Shown: positions 47,379 through 55,984, counted from the first letter of the stretch. The stretch: DNA of 64,000 nucleotides from Rickettsiales bacterium (GCA_021299465.1 JAJTHB010000029.1:1-64000), one strand, 5' to 3'. A program made the numbers and translations. The notes: generated by a model from the sequence alone, not told the origin.

Positions 47379-48300
47379 GTTTATCTCCCAGTAAACGGCT
47401 AAGGCCAGACCTTAGTGAAGTGGTGGCGTTAAATCCAATTAAGTCTCTGGCATGCGCCGGATCACCAATCGATAGCCTGACATCTCCGCTTCTGGCTGGG
47501 CCGTGCGTGATGATGGATGTTGATGATGTTAGTTCCGACATAAGTTTGGCGAGTGCGATAACCGAATGGCCGATACCCGTCGACACGTTACAGACACCAC
47601 AGTGCATGGTTTTATGATGAAGCGAGGTCATTGCGCGTGATAGCGCCTCAGCAACATCGTCGACAAAAACAAAATCACGCTGCTGCTCGCCATCTCCATA
47701 AATCGTCACCACATCGCCCTTCAGCATGCGATGCGCAAAGATCGAGATCACACCCGAGTAAGGAGAGGAGGGGTCTTGCCTGGGGCCGTAGACATTAAAA
47801 AACCGTAGCCCCATCGTAGGAATACCAAACATCTGCGAGGCAATGCGTGCATGCCATTCGCACGCCAGCTTGTCTGCGCCATAGCTGGATCGGGGCATGG
47901 GCATACTGGTTTCACTTAATGGGTTGTCTGGGCAATCGCCATAGCTGGCAGCGGACGAAGCGTAAACGACGGGAATTTTTTTCTCTGCACGCGCCAGTGC
48001 CTCAAAGAGTGCAATGGTTCCTCCAAGATTGACTTGGTGCGTGCGCAGCCATTCAAGTTTCGAGCGTTCGACGGAGGCAATGGCGGCTAAATGAAAACAT
48101 CCATCCAGATCACCGACAAGCGTATCGAAGATATGAGGTGTTGTGATATCGCCAACCACCAGTTTCACGCCGGCAGGAATATGTTCACGTTTGCCAGTGG
48201 ATAGATCATCGAGCACGGTGATGCGGTGGCCGCCTGCGATAAGACGTTCCACAAGATGGGATCCAATAAAGCCGGCGCCGCCGGTGACTAAGTAATGCAT
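47371..48300 (-). CDS. NAD-dependent sugar epimerase, PelX-like
   Basis: A 309-residue short-chain dehydrogenase/epimerase. The NAD-binding GGAGFIGSHL (7-16) and the catalytic YGADK (Y140, K144) are intact, and DDLSTGKREH binds the nucleotide. Genes of this family next to pel (PelX) convert UDP-GlcNAc to UDP-GalNAc, the Pel precursor. The context and the eight-base overlap with the hydrolase gene point to that role; UDP-glucose 4-epimerase activity is an alternative. Confidence 0.85.
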   Translation of the reverse strand: MHYLVTGGAGFIGSHLVERLIAGGHRITVLDDLSTGKREHIPAGVKLVVGDITTPHIFDTLVGDLDGCFHLAAIASVERSKLEWLRTHQVNLGGTIALFEALARAEKKIPVVYASSAASYGDCPDNPLSETSMPMPRSSYGADKLACEWHARIASQMFGIPTMGLRFFNVYGPRQDPSSPYSGVISIFAHRMLKGDVVTIYGDGEQQRDFVFVDDVAEALSRAMTSLHHKTMHCGVCNVSTGIGHSVIALAKLMSELTSSTSIITHGPARSGDVRLSIGDPAHARDLIGFNATTSLRSGLSRLLGDKHA

Positions 48301-48304
48301 ATGT

Positions 48305-48330
48305 GCTGAACTATAAAAGGAGCGTTCAGC
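48305..48330. promoter_or_regulatory. Inverted repeat before the pel operon
   Basis: GCTGAAC and GTTCAGC (7-bp arms, 12-base spacer) lie five bases before the first pel-operon ATG. On the minus strand the spacer contains TATAGT, a good -10 hexamer. A TTGTAG at 48336-48331 is at a short 15-base spacing. This could be an operator over a near-leaderless promoter, or simply a hairpin in the transcript. Confidence 0.45.
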
Positions 48331-48349
48331 CTACAAGAGAAAAGTGACT

Positions 48350-48375
48350 AATTCCTGTAGAAGAAGTAAGGAATT
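48350..48375 (-). terminator. Possible weak terminator after the lipoprotein gene
   Basis: AATTCCT and AGGAATT form a 7-bp stem with a 12-base loop. The stem is AT-rich and the following T tract is interrupted (on the minus strand CACTTTTCTC), so termination would be weak. It may separate the lipoprotein gene from the pel operon. Confidence 0.3.
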
Positions 48376-48398
48376 GGTTGGTTTTGAGTTAAGAAAAG

Positions 48399-49007
48399 CT
48401 AAATTTTCTTAGCGAGTTCTGTTTTTGGAGTCTTGCACTTCATTGAAAAACTCACGCCCCGCAGGTAAGCACGGCGGATTTTGCCGGATTCATAAGCGCG
48501 AGCCACCGCTTTAGAATGTTTATCGGCGCCGGTGACTTTGCGAACGATACTGCGAAATGGAATAATACTGGCTTTGCCTGCAACAAATCCAATCGCTTCT
48601 TTTTGCAGCATTCCTGCGCCGTCTTTCACATAATCCGGGGCATCTTCCTGATTCAGTGATAGCTTGCCATCGCTGCTGTAATGGGCGTCTGCCCCAAGCA
48701 GCTCGTCCAGTGTGGCAATTTCTTCCTGAATATGCTTGCATTTTGGTTTGCCATCCATGCCATAAGGATTGCCTGCAATCAGCGTTAGTGGTTCTGGTAT
48801 GTCCTGCTTCTTGATATTCAGGTCCACCAGCGGGCTTTGCGCCGCCTCAACAGCCCCTTCGATACTGCCTCTAATGGTTTGCGCAAAAAGACTTCCTGCT
48901 TCTTCTCTGGTATCTGTTTGTGTGAAGCGCTCACTACCCGCGCAGGCAGTAAGCAAGCAGAGGCTGCTGATCAAGATACTACGAAGATAAAATCCACATC
49001 CCGTCAT
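48399..49007 (-). CDS. Alphaproteobacterial conserved lipoprotein
   Basis: A 202-residue protein starting MTGCGFYLRSILISSLCLLTACAGS, a lipoprotein signal with lipobox LTAC. The mature part has a central NPYGM...KCKHIQEEI block with LDELLG, and a C-terminal IPFRSIVRKVTGADKHSK...RRAYLRGVSFSMKC. I associate this pattern with a conserved hypothetical family of alphaproteobacteria. It lies upstream of the pel operon but looks unlike PelC. The ATG at 49007 is chosen because it begins the signal peptide. Confidence 0.8.
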   Translation of the reverse strand: MTGCGFYLRSILISSLCLLTACAGSERFTQTDTREEAGSLFAQTIRGSIEGAVEAAQSPLVDLNIKKQDIPEPLTLIAGNPYGMDGKPKCKHIQEEIATLDELLGADAHYSSDGKLSLNQEDAPDYVKDGAGMLQKEAIGFVAGKASIIPFRSIVRKVTGADKHSKAVARAYESGKIRRAYLRGVSFSMKCKTPKTELAKKI

Positions 49008-49061
49008 AAGCACCCCATGCCATTCGTCTGATCGCGAATCCTTTCTTGGGGAACTGGTTTC

Positions 49062-49090
49062 ATTATAGCATATGTTGCATTGCAACAAAA
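49062..49090 (-). promoter_or_regulatory. Promoter of the lipoprotein gene with an operator-like palindrome
   Basis: On the minus strand there is a perfect -10 TATAAT (49067-49062). A poor -35 region (TTTTGT-like) lies about 17 bases upstream. Between them lies the 13-base palindrome GTTGCATTGCAAC (49074-49086), which could bind a repressor. It also lies in the divergent region before kup. Confidence 0.5.
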
Positions 49091-49136
49091 GCAAAAACCG
49101 CTGGCTATACTAGGCTGAGTGTGATTTGTAGGCGGC

Positions 49137-51011
49137 ATGACCGCATCTCATTCAAAACCCAAATTGGTTGCTTTAGCGCTTGGATCAGTCGGCGTCGTTT
49201 ACGGCGATATCGGCACCAGCCCGCTTTATGCTTTCAGGGAGTCTCTGGCGGCTGCGGCGGCGGGCGGTGTGGTGACGGCCCAGATGGTGCTCGGCGTATT
49301 ATCACTGATTTTATAGGCACTTATCATCACGGTGACGCTTAAATATGTCGTGCTGTTGCTACGCGCGGATAATCAGGGTGAGGGGGGTATTCTCTCGCTG
49401 ATGGCGCTGGCCATGCGCTCGATGGCGGGTAAGGGTGCGCCGTTTATCATCTTCCTAGGCATGGCCGGCGCGTCGCTTTTTTATGGCGATGCCATCATTA
49501 CACCGGCCATTTCGGTGCTTTCGGCCATTGAGGGGCTAAAGCTCATCACCAACCAGTTTAAACCCTACATCGTGCCGCTGGCACTTTTTATCATGCTGCT
49601 GCTTTTTATTGTTCAGTGCCGCGGCACGGCGAGCATGGGGCGGTTTTTTGGGCCGATCATGGTGGTGTGGTTCCTTGCGCTTGGCTGGGGCGGCTTCCTA
49701 CATATGTTCGATAGCCCTGAGGTGTGGCAGGCCTTTAATCCGGCGCACGCCATTTATTTCCTTACCCATCACGGTTTTGCCAGCGTCATTGCTCTTGGCG
49801 CGGTGTTTCTCGCCGTAACCGGCGCCGAAGCGCTCTATGCCGATCTCGGCCATTTCGGCAAAAAACCGATCCGCCTCGCGTGGCTATTCTTTGTCATGCC
49901 GTGCCTGATGCTTAACTATATTGGCCAGGCAGGTCTGGTGCTCTCAAACCCAGAGGCGGCGCACCAGTCCTTTTATCTCACTTATCCAGACTGGGCGCTC
50001 GCGCCGATGGTGCTGCTGGCGACGATGGCCTCGATCATCGCCTCGCAGGCGGTGATTTCCGGCGCTTACTCTCTGTCGCAGCAGGCAGTGCAGCTGGGTT
50101 TCCTGCCGCGCCTCAGGGTGGTCTATACCTCTGCCGAGCATCGCGGGCAGATCTACCTGCCGCAAGTGAACTGGCTGCTGCTCATCGGTGTGGTGCTGCT
50201 GATTGAGATTTTTAAAAGCTCCGATGCGCTCGCGTCTGCTTACGGCATCGCGGTCGCAGGTACGATGGTCATCACCACGCTTCTCGCCTGCATTGTGGCA
50301 CGCCAGCTCTGGAAATGGCCGCGCTGGATGGTGGGCGTAGTGCTGGTACCGCTGCTGCTGCTTGATGCGGCATTCCTTAGCGCGAATGCCATGAAAATGT
50401 TTGAAGGCGGGTTTGTGCCGGTGCTGATTGCGGCGGCGCTCATCATCACCATGCGTACCTGGCGGCGTGGCAGTGTCTCACTGCACGAGCAGACGCGTGA
50501 TTATCAGCATAGCATGGAGCTGCTCATTCGCGACATCAACCACCATACGCCGAAGCGCGTGGATGGCACGGCGATATACCTAAGCAGCAACGCCGCCTAC
50601 GCGCCGAGTGCACTGCTGCAAAATTTAAAGCATAACAAGGTGCTGCATGAGCATAACCTCATTATCACCATTCGCTTTGCCACGACACCTCATGTGCCGG
50701 ATGATCAGCGCGTAGAGGTCGAAAAACTTTGTCCGGATTTTACGCGTGTTACCCTTCAGTTTGGTTATATGGAGCAGCCGAACGTTACCAAAGCGCTTCA
50801 GGTGCTGCGCAAGCACGATCTCGCGATGGACATGATGCATACCAGCTATTTCATATCCCGCAGAAACATCGTGCCTTCGGCGCGCTTTGGTATGCCGTTA
50901 TGGCAGGATCGCATCTTCATCATGCTCGCCAATAACGCTGCGGATGCCGCTGAGTATTTCCACATTCCACGCACGCGCGTCGTCGAACTCGGCGTGCAGA
51001 TGACGGTGTGA
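49137..51011 (+). pseudogene. kup: Kup potassium transporter gene with an in-frame amber codon
   Basis: The frame from the ATG at 49137 to 51011 is 625 codons, the normal Kup length. The family opening [24 protein letters not shown] is present at residues ~11-34 and the C-terminal part is intact. Codon 60 is TAG (49314-49316) where the family usually has Trp (SLIFWALII here reads SLIL-stop-ALII), a one-base change from TGG. The protein would stop at 59 residues. A restart at 49402 would lack the first helices. It could be a recent pseudogene, a sequencing error or a suppressed codon. Confidence 0.85.
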
Positions 51012-51625
51012 TGCCAAGCGAACTGCTGTTTCAATTTTTGCTCGTGTGCCTAATCATTGAGGCGACGCCCGGGCCGAACATGGGCACGCTGGCGCTGCTA
51101 TCGCTTCAGGGCGGCAGGCGCGCAGGCATGATGATGGTCGCAGGTATCGCCACCGGCCTTGCGCTGCTTGGCCTCTTTGCGGCATTCGGTATGTCATCGC
51201 TGCTTGAGGCCTATCCGCTTCTCTATCAATGGCTGCGCTGGCTTGGAATTTCGTACCTGCTGTGGATCGCATGGTCGAGTTGGCGCGGCGAGGCCGAGGC
51301 ATCGCCCAGCCGCTTGAGCAGAGCCGGCGAGAATTTCCGCTATGTTCGCCATGGCTTGATTCTCAATCTACTGAATCCCAAAGCCGCGATATTTTATGTG
51401 TCGGTGCTGCCCGGTTTTATCAATACTCAGCAACCTGCTCTATCACAGACGCTGATCCTAACGGCGATATCGGTGATGGTCGCAACTGCCGCACACAGCC
51501 TGATTGTGCTTTTCGCCAGCCGCTTTGCGCCAAAGCCAGACGATCATACCTCGCGGCAGAAGCTGAGGCGGATCTTTGCGGTTCTGCTTGCGCTTGTGGC
51601 GCTGTGGATTGCGCTGGCGGATTAG
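51008..51625 (+). CDS. LysE/RhtB-family amino-acid exporter
   Basis: A 205-residue membrane protein with about six hydrophobic segments. The family motif TPGPNMGTLALLSLQGGRRAG appears near the start, with the GLILNLLNPKAAIFYVSVLPGF block in the middle. RhtB-type exporters pump out homoserine, threonine or similar amino acids. It overlaps kup by four bases, so it may share its transcript. Its stop overlaps the convergent trmJ stop as TTAG. Confidence 0.9.
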   Translation: MMPSELLFQFLLVCLIIEATPGPNMGTLALLSLQGGRRAGMMMVAGIATGLALLGLFAAFGMSSLLEAYPLLYQWLRWLGISYLLWIAWSSWRGEAEASPSRLSRAGENFRYVRHGLILNLLNPKAAIFYVSVLPGFINTQQPALSQTLILTAISVMVATAAHSLIVLFASRFAPKPDDHTSRQKLRRIFAVLLALVALWIALAD

Positions 51626-52377
51626 CGCTTTTTGCGATCGCGTTCCCACAGGCTACGCAGCAGCCCGCGAAAGCTCTGCAGCTCCTGCGCGTTCCAGCCG
51701 CCACGCATCAGCATGGTTTGCAAATTCTGCCACATCACTTCTTTTTTTTCCGGCACGCGGTAGTAATTCACCTCGTCAAGATAGCTCTCGAGCTGTCCGA
51801 AAAGACCGTGCCAGTCGGCTTTTTGCGCAGGGGTCGGGGATCGGGAATCAGGGATCATCAAAGAATTTTCTTTTTCTGAACCCTGACCCCTAACCCCTGC
51901 TGCCTGAAACAGCTCATACCCCACCACAATCACACTTTGCGCGAGATTCAGCGAGAAAAAATCCGGCGAGGTGGGGATGGTGATGATGGTATCACACTGC
52001 GCAATCTCGGTATTCTCTAGTCCCGTACGCTCAGGGCCGAAAACGAGGGCGATGCGCTGAGATAATCCGATCATCTCGCTTGCTGCCTCTCTTGGTGTCA
52101 CCACGCGTTTTTCCATATCGCGTGGGCGGGCGGTGGTGGCGTAGAGATGGTGGAAGTCAGCGGTAGCCGATTCAAAATCAGGAAATATTTTTGCCTGCTC
52201 AAGAATATGCGTGGCGCCCGAGGAAACCTCAAAGGCGCGGGGGTTCGGCCAGCCATCGCGCGGCGCCACCATGCGCAGTTCCGTCAAGGAAAAATTCGCC
52301 ATCGCACGCGCCACCGCGCCGATATTTTCGCCCAGCTGCGGGCGAACCAGAACTACAACAGGTAGATGCATCGTCAC
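51622..52377 (-). CDS. trmJ: tRNA (cytidine/uridine-2'-O-)-methyltransferase TrmJ
   Basis: A SPOUT-type methyltransferase for tRNA position 32. The 251 residues begin VVVLVRPQLGENIGAVARAMANF, with the knot region LVFGPERTGLENTEI and SLNLAQSVIVVGYELF. Between the catalytic domain and the C-terminal helices, about 25 residues (from AAGVRGQGS to SPTPAQ) are encoded by an inserted palindrome (51828-51899). The insertion is in frame and falls in the linker, so the enzyme is probably still active. It overlaps ilvA by four bases. Confidence 0.92.
   Translation of the reverse strand: MTMHLPVVVLVRPQLGENIGAVARAMANFSLTELRMVAPRDGWPNPRAFEVSSGATHILEQAKIFPDFESATADFHHLYATTARPRDMEKRVVTPREAASEMIGLSQRIALVFGPERTGLENTEIAQCDTIITIPTSPDFFSLNLAQSVIVVGYELFQAAGVRGQGSEKENSLMIPDSRSPTPAQKADWHGLFGQLESYLDEVNYYRVPEKKEVMWQNLQTMLMRGGWNAQELQSFRGLLRSLWERDRKKR
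51828..51899. repeat. Palindromic element inserted in trmJ
   Basis: An imperfect palindrome of 72 bases whose outer arms are CAGGGGTCGGGG (plus strand, 51828 onwards) and CCCCTAACCCCTG (to 51899), with a central A/T-rich loop of about 27 bases. It is read in frame inside TrmJ. One arm matches the partial element before tRNA-Gln. It resembles the in-gene palindromic elements known from Rickettsia in behaviour, not demonstrably in sequence. Confidence 0.75.
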
Positions 52378-53900
52378 GCTTGAAGCATCCGCCCTACCAC
52401 CGCCTGATCCAGCGGCCTGAGTGTTACCGGGCTTCCTTCCATCCGCGCCATAAATGTCGCATGGTCATTTGGCGAGGCAAAAGAAAAGCCCATCAGCGCG
52501 CGGCCGATCGATTCGCCGGTATAAGCATAGTTGAAATAGCAAAGGCTCGCGACGCCTGAAATGCGCCGTAGGAAATCACGCAGCGCGCCGCGCCGCTCCG
52601 GGAAATGCACATGGAAAAAAAGCGGATGGGTAAAGAGCGCCGAATTATAGGGGATGATACGGTAGCGCGCATCGGCATCGCCGGTGATATCTTGGTAAGG
52701 TATTTGCCGCGATTTAAGTTCATCAAAGAGCTGGCCGAGGCGCTGAGGCGTCGCCTCAAATGCCATCACCGGCCAGCCATCCGTCTCGCTGGTTTTGCCA
52801 TACTGGAATTCCGAGACATTGATATCCGGCAGCAAATTTTCAAGCAGGCCAAGCAGGCTGCCGCGCCCTTCCGCAATATGCATGCGCAGGTATTTTCGCC
52901 GGTGCGCGCCGACGGCGGACTGGCTGGAGATCAGCGCCAGCTTGCCGAAATCCATATTCGCGCCGCAAATAATTGCGAGTAACTTTTTGCCGCGCACCGC
53001 GCCCGGGTTGGCCTGTGCATATTGGATGAGTCCGGCAAGCCCCATCGCGCCGCTCGGCTCAGGAATCACGCGGCAGCATTCCCAAAGTTGCTGGATGGCG
53101 GCGGAGACCTCCTCGTTAGTAACCGTTACGATTCCGGAAAGATTCTCTTTGCATAGCGAGAAAGTAAGATCGCCCACTCGCTTCACTGCCGTGCCGTCGC
53201 AGAACGCATCGAGCTCGGTAAGCGTCACTGGTTCGCCTGCTGCCAGCGCCGCTTTCATGCTTGCCTGGCCAATGCCTTCGACGCCAAGCACCTGTGTTTT
53301 AGGATGGTGGGATTTTAGCCACGCCGATACGCCAGCCGCCATCCCGCCGCCGCCGATCTGCAGGAATAATGTATCAAACGGCGCATCGCTGGATAGCACC
53401 AGCTCATCGGCAATGGTTGCTTGCCCTGCGATGGTGTAAAGATCGTCAAACGGATGCACATAAGCATAGCCGTGTTTGTCGCAATAGGCGCGCGCCTCGG
53501 CGGAAGTCTGGTCAAACATGTCGCCGGTAAGGATCACCTCCACCGCCCCGCCGCCATGGCGCTTGACTGCGTCCTGCTTCATTAGCGGGGTGGGCAGCGG
53601 CATAAAAATTTTGGCCTGAATGCCGAGCATGCGCGCGGCCAGCGCCACACCCTGCGCATGGTTGCCCGCCGAGGCTGCAACCACCACTTTTGCGCCGCGC
53701 TCTTTTAAAACCGCCGTGCAGTTATACGCTCCGCGCCATTTATAGGCGTTGATCGGCGAGAGATCCTCGCGCTTGATGAAAATTTCTGCCTCGATACCCG
53801 CAATACGGATTCGCTCAAGCGGCGTCGCGCTGCCCGCGTGATACACCCGCGTGCGAGCAAGGAGAACTTCAGAAAAAAGCTGCTGGGTGAGGGGGCTCAT
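52374..53900 (-). CDS. ilvA: Threonine ammonia-lyase (biosynthetic)
   Basis: Deaminates threonine to 2-oxobutanoate for isoleucine synthesis. The PLP lysine lies in KREDLSPINAYKWRGAY, the glycine-rich loop IGGGGMAAG, and the C-terminal part from about residue 330 holds ACT-like regulatory domains. The 508 residues are the biosynthetic length. I chose the ATG at 53900, which overlaps the cysS stop (ATGA) and begins MSPLTQQLF. It overlaps trmJ by four bases. Confidence 0.94.
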   Translation of the reverse strand: MSPLTQQLFSEVLLARTRVYHAGSATPLERIRIAGIEAEIFIKREDLSPINAYKWRGAYNCTAVLKERGAKVVVAASAGNHAQGVALAARMLGIQAKIFMPLPTPLMKQDAVKRHGGGAVEVILTGDMFDQTSAEARAYCDKHGYAYVHPFDDLYTIAGQATIADELVLSSDAPFDTLFLQIGGGGMAAGVSAWLKSHHPKTQVLGVEGIGQASMKAALAAGEPVTLTELDAFCDGTAVKRVGDLTFSLCKENLSGIVTVTNEEVSAAIQQLWECCRVIPEPSGAMGLAGLIQYAQANPGAVRGKKLLAIICGANMDFGKLALISSQSAVGAHRRKYLRMHIAEGRGSLLGLLENLLPDINVSEFQYGKTSETDGWPVMAFEATPQRLGQLFDELKSRQIPYQDITGDADARYRIIPYNSALFTHPLFFHVHFPERRGALRDFLRRISGVASLCYFNYAYTGESIGRALMGFSFASPNDHATFMARMEGSPVTLRPLDQAVVGRMLQA

Positions 53901-55327
53901 GCCCTTCTCCAATCCGTTGTGCCGTTTGGTCGGTCTTCGAGCAGGATACCGGCATCCGCGAGTTCTTTACGGATGCGGTCAGCCTCGGCGAAGTTTTTAG
54001 CTTTTTTCGCGGCGATGCGCGCATCGATTTTTGCTTGAATGGCAGAGTCATCGTTGCCGGAGCCCTTAAACCAGCTTTCTGGCTCCTGCTGCAGAAGACC
54101 AAGCATGTTTCCGCAATGCTTTAATAAAGTTGAGGCTAACTCTCTAGGAAGAGCTTTATCTAAATGTTGATCGTTAGCCTTATTTAGCTCTAACACTTCG
54201 CCAGCCCACAAACCAAGCAGGAATTGTGCTTCTGGTAAGTTTAAATCGTTGCACAAAGCTCCAATAAAATTACTTTTACTAGCCTCAAATGCTTTGCTGC
54301 CTAAATGTTTATCAGGATTAGCAGGAACTGCTTTTAGAGCTCTATAAAAATAATCCAGTCTTTTTTTAGCATCACCGAGCAGCTTCTCATTCCAGTCTAG
54401 CGGCTCGTTATATTTGGTCATCAGGTAGGCAAGGCGGATTACTTCGCCGTGAACGCCCTTATCCAGGACATCTTTCACCGTGGTAAAGTTGCCAAGCGAT
54501 TTGCTCATTTTCTCGCCGCCGACCGTGAGGAAGCCATTATGCACCCAGTAGCGCGCGAAATGTGAACCTTTGGCCGAGCAGCGGCTTTGGGCGATTTCAT
54601 TTTCATGGTGTGGGAACATGAGGTCAGCGCCGCCGCCGTGAATATCGAAATCCTCGCCTAAATATTTGCTGCTCATCGCCGAGCATTCAATATGCCAGCC
54701 AGGCCTACCGCTTCCCCACGGCGAGTCAAACACGCTGGACGGGTCATCGCCTTCATCACTAGGTTTCCACAGCACAAAATCGCCGGGGTGTTTTTTATAC
54801 GATTCCACTTCGATGCGCGCGCCGGCGATGAGTTCTTCTAGTTTGCGCCCTGAAAGCGCGCCATAGTCCTTGTAAGAATCCACCGCGAATAAAACGTGAC
54901 CATCAGCGACATAAGCATGGCCTTCGCTGATGAGTTGCTGGTTGATCGCAATCATCTCCGCAATATGCGCGGTCGCGCGTGGCTCGTGCGTTGGCGGCAG
55001 GCAGTTCAGCGCACGAATATCATCATGAAACCAGCCTTCAACACGCGCGGTGAGCGCCGAGATCGGCTCGCCGTTCTGCTTCGCGGCGGCGTTGATTTTA
55101 TCGTCCACATCGGTGATGTTGCGCGCATAGGTAACGTGGTCTTTGCCATAGATTTCGCGCAGCACGCGGTAGAGCACATCATACACGACTGTGCTGCGCG
55201 CGTTGCCCAGATGCGGCCGGTCATAGACCGTCGGCCCGCATACATACATGCGCACATTCTTAGGATCGAGGGGTGTGAATTCCTCTTTGCGGCGGGTGAG
55301 GGTGTTGTAGAGAAAAAGCTGGGTCAT
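53897..55327 (-). CDS. cysS: Cysteinyl-tRNA synthetase
   Basis: A 476-residue class I synthetase. The first zinc cysteine lies in MYVCGPTVYDRPHLGNARS, which also holds the HIGH-type motif, and KMSKSLGN is the KMSKS motif. The HGGGADLMFPHHENEIAQS region is intact. A patch of about 250 bases in the C-terminal DALR region (about 54110-54370) is distinctly AT-rich compared with the rest. The upstream orphan gene overlaps by four bases. Confidence 0.96.
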   Translation of the reverse strand: MTQLFLYNTLTRRKEEFTPLDPKNVRMYVCGPTVYDRPHLGNARSTVVYDVLYRVLREIYGKDHVTYARNITDVDDKINAAAKQNGEPISALTARVEGWFHDDIRALNCLPPTHEPRATAHIAEMIAINQQLISEGHAYVADGHVLFAVDSYKDYGALSGRKLEELIAGARIEVESYKKHPGDFVLWKPSDEGDDPSSVFDSPWGSGRPGWHIECSAMSSKYLGEDFDIHGGGADLMFPHHENEIAQSRCSAKGSHFARYWVHNGFLTVGGEKMSKSLGNFTTVKDVLDKGVHGEVIRLAYLMTKYNEPLDWNEKLLGDAKKRLDYFYRALKAVPANPDKHLGSKAFEASKSNFIGALCNDLNLPEAQFLLGLWAGEVLELNKANDQHLDKALPRELASTLLKHCGNMLGLLQQEPESWFKGSGNDDSAIQAKIDARIAAKKAKNFAEADRIRKELADAGILLEDRPNGTTDWRRA

Positions 55328-55914
55328 GAAATATGCTTTTTATTGACTTCTTTTGCATATAATTTTTTTAGCTCAGTCAAGGTCTTATCCATGTCTTTTA
55401 ATGATGTATCTATCGCTTCGTTTAAATCGCTTCGGAAGCTTTCAGGAACACCGCCGTCTGATATTAAAAAGCGGCACGTGAAATAATAATCACTACCCCA
55501 ACCACCTACAGACCGTGGATATTTTTTACTTAGGTTGGCTGTTAATTTATCTAGAAAATTGGCCATGAATAGGGAGGCTTTATCTTTGTAGCCATCAGAA
55601 TATTTGCTGACTAAAACACGTGTTTTCCAGCCATGCTTATCTGTATTTGAAACAGCATTGGATTGCGAAGAATCATCTGGCTCAATCCTAATTGTAAACT
55701 CGTCAGCAGGATCAAGGTGTATGTCTTTGGTTTCCGATGTGTAGCTGTCCCCCATTCTTTCGTGATGAAAACCTTTATCAGTTATGCTTGTCATAGATAT
55801 GCGCAAGCCGGTACCTTCTATTGCTTTGGTAATAGTTTCCCCGCAAACGTGTCTAACAGCATTGTTTGGTTTAATTGGTATAAAGGAACGATGCAGGGGG
55901 AATTTTCTTCTCAT
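55324..55914 (-). CDS. Orphan protein between brnTA and cysS
   Basis: A 196-residue soluble protein (starting at the ATG at 55914; a TTG start at 55944 is also possible). It is AT-rich compared with the surrounding genes. It has a middle segment TKDIHLDPADEFTIRIEPDD and an aromatic C-terminal GGWGSDYYFTCRF, and ends with a helical KDMDKTLTELKKLYAKE. I do not recognise it. It lies between the BrnT/BrnA pair and cysS, so it may have come in with that cassette. Confidence 0.65.
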   Translation of the reverse strand: MRRKFPLHRSFIPIKPNNAVRHVCGETITKAIEGTGLRISMTSITDKGFHHERMGDSYTSETKDIHLDPADEFTIRIEPDDSSQSNAVSNTDKHGWKTRVLVSKYSDGYKDKASLFMANFLDKLTANLSKKYPRSVGGWGSDYYFTCRFLISDGGVPESFRSDLNEAIDTSLKDMDKTLTELKKLYAKEVNKKHIS

Positions 55915-55984
55915 ATAGATTTCTTTTGGAGTATTTAAATCCAAGCCTTTTTCTGGTTTTTGGTGTTGTAGAGGGAAAGTTGAT

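Noticed and set aside
48399-49007. Lipoprotein considered as a missing PelC
   Set aside because: Its motif pattern matches a general alphaproteobacterial lipoprotein family, it lies upstream of the operon and not between pelB and pelD, and nothing resembles PelC.
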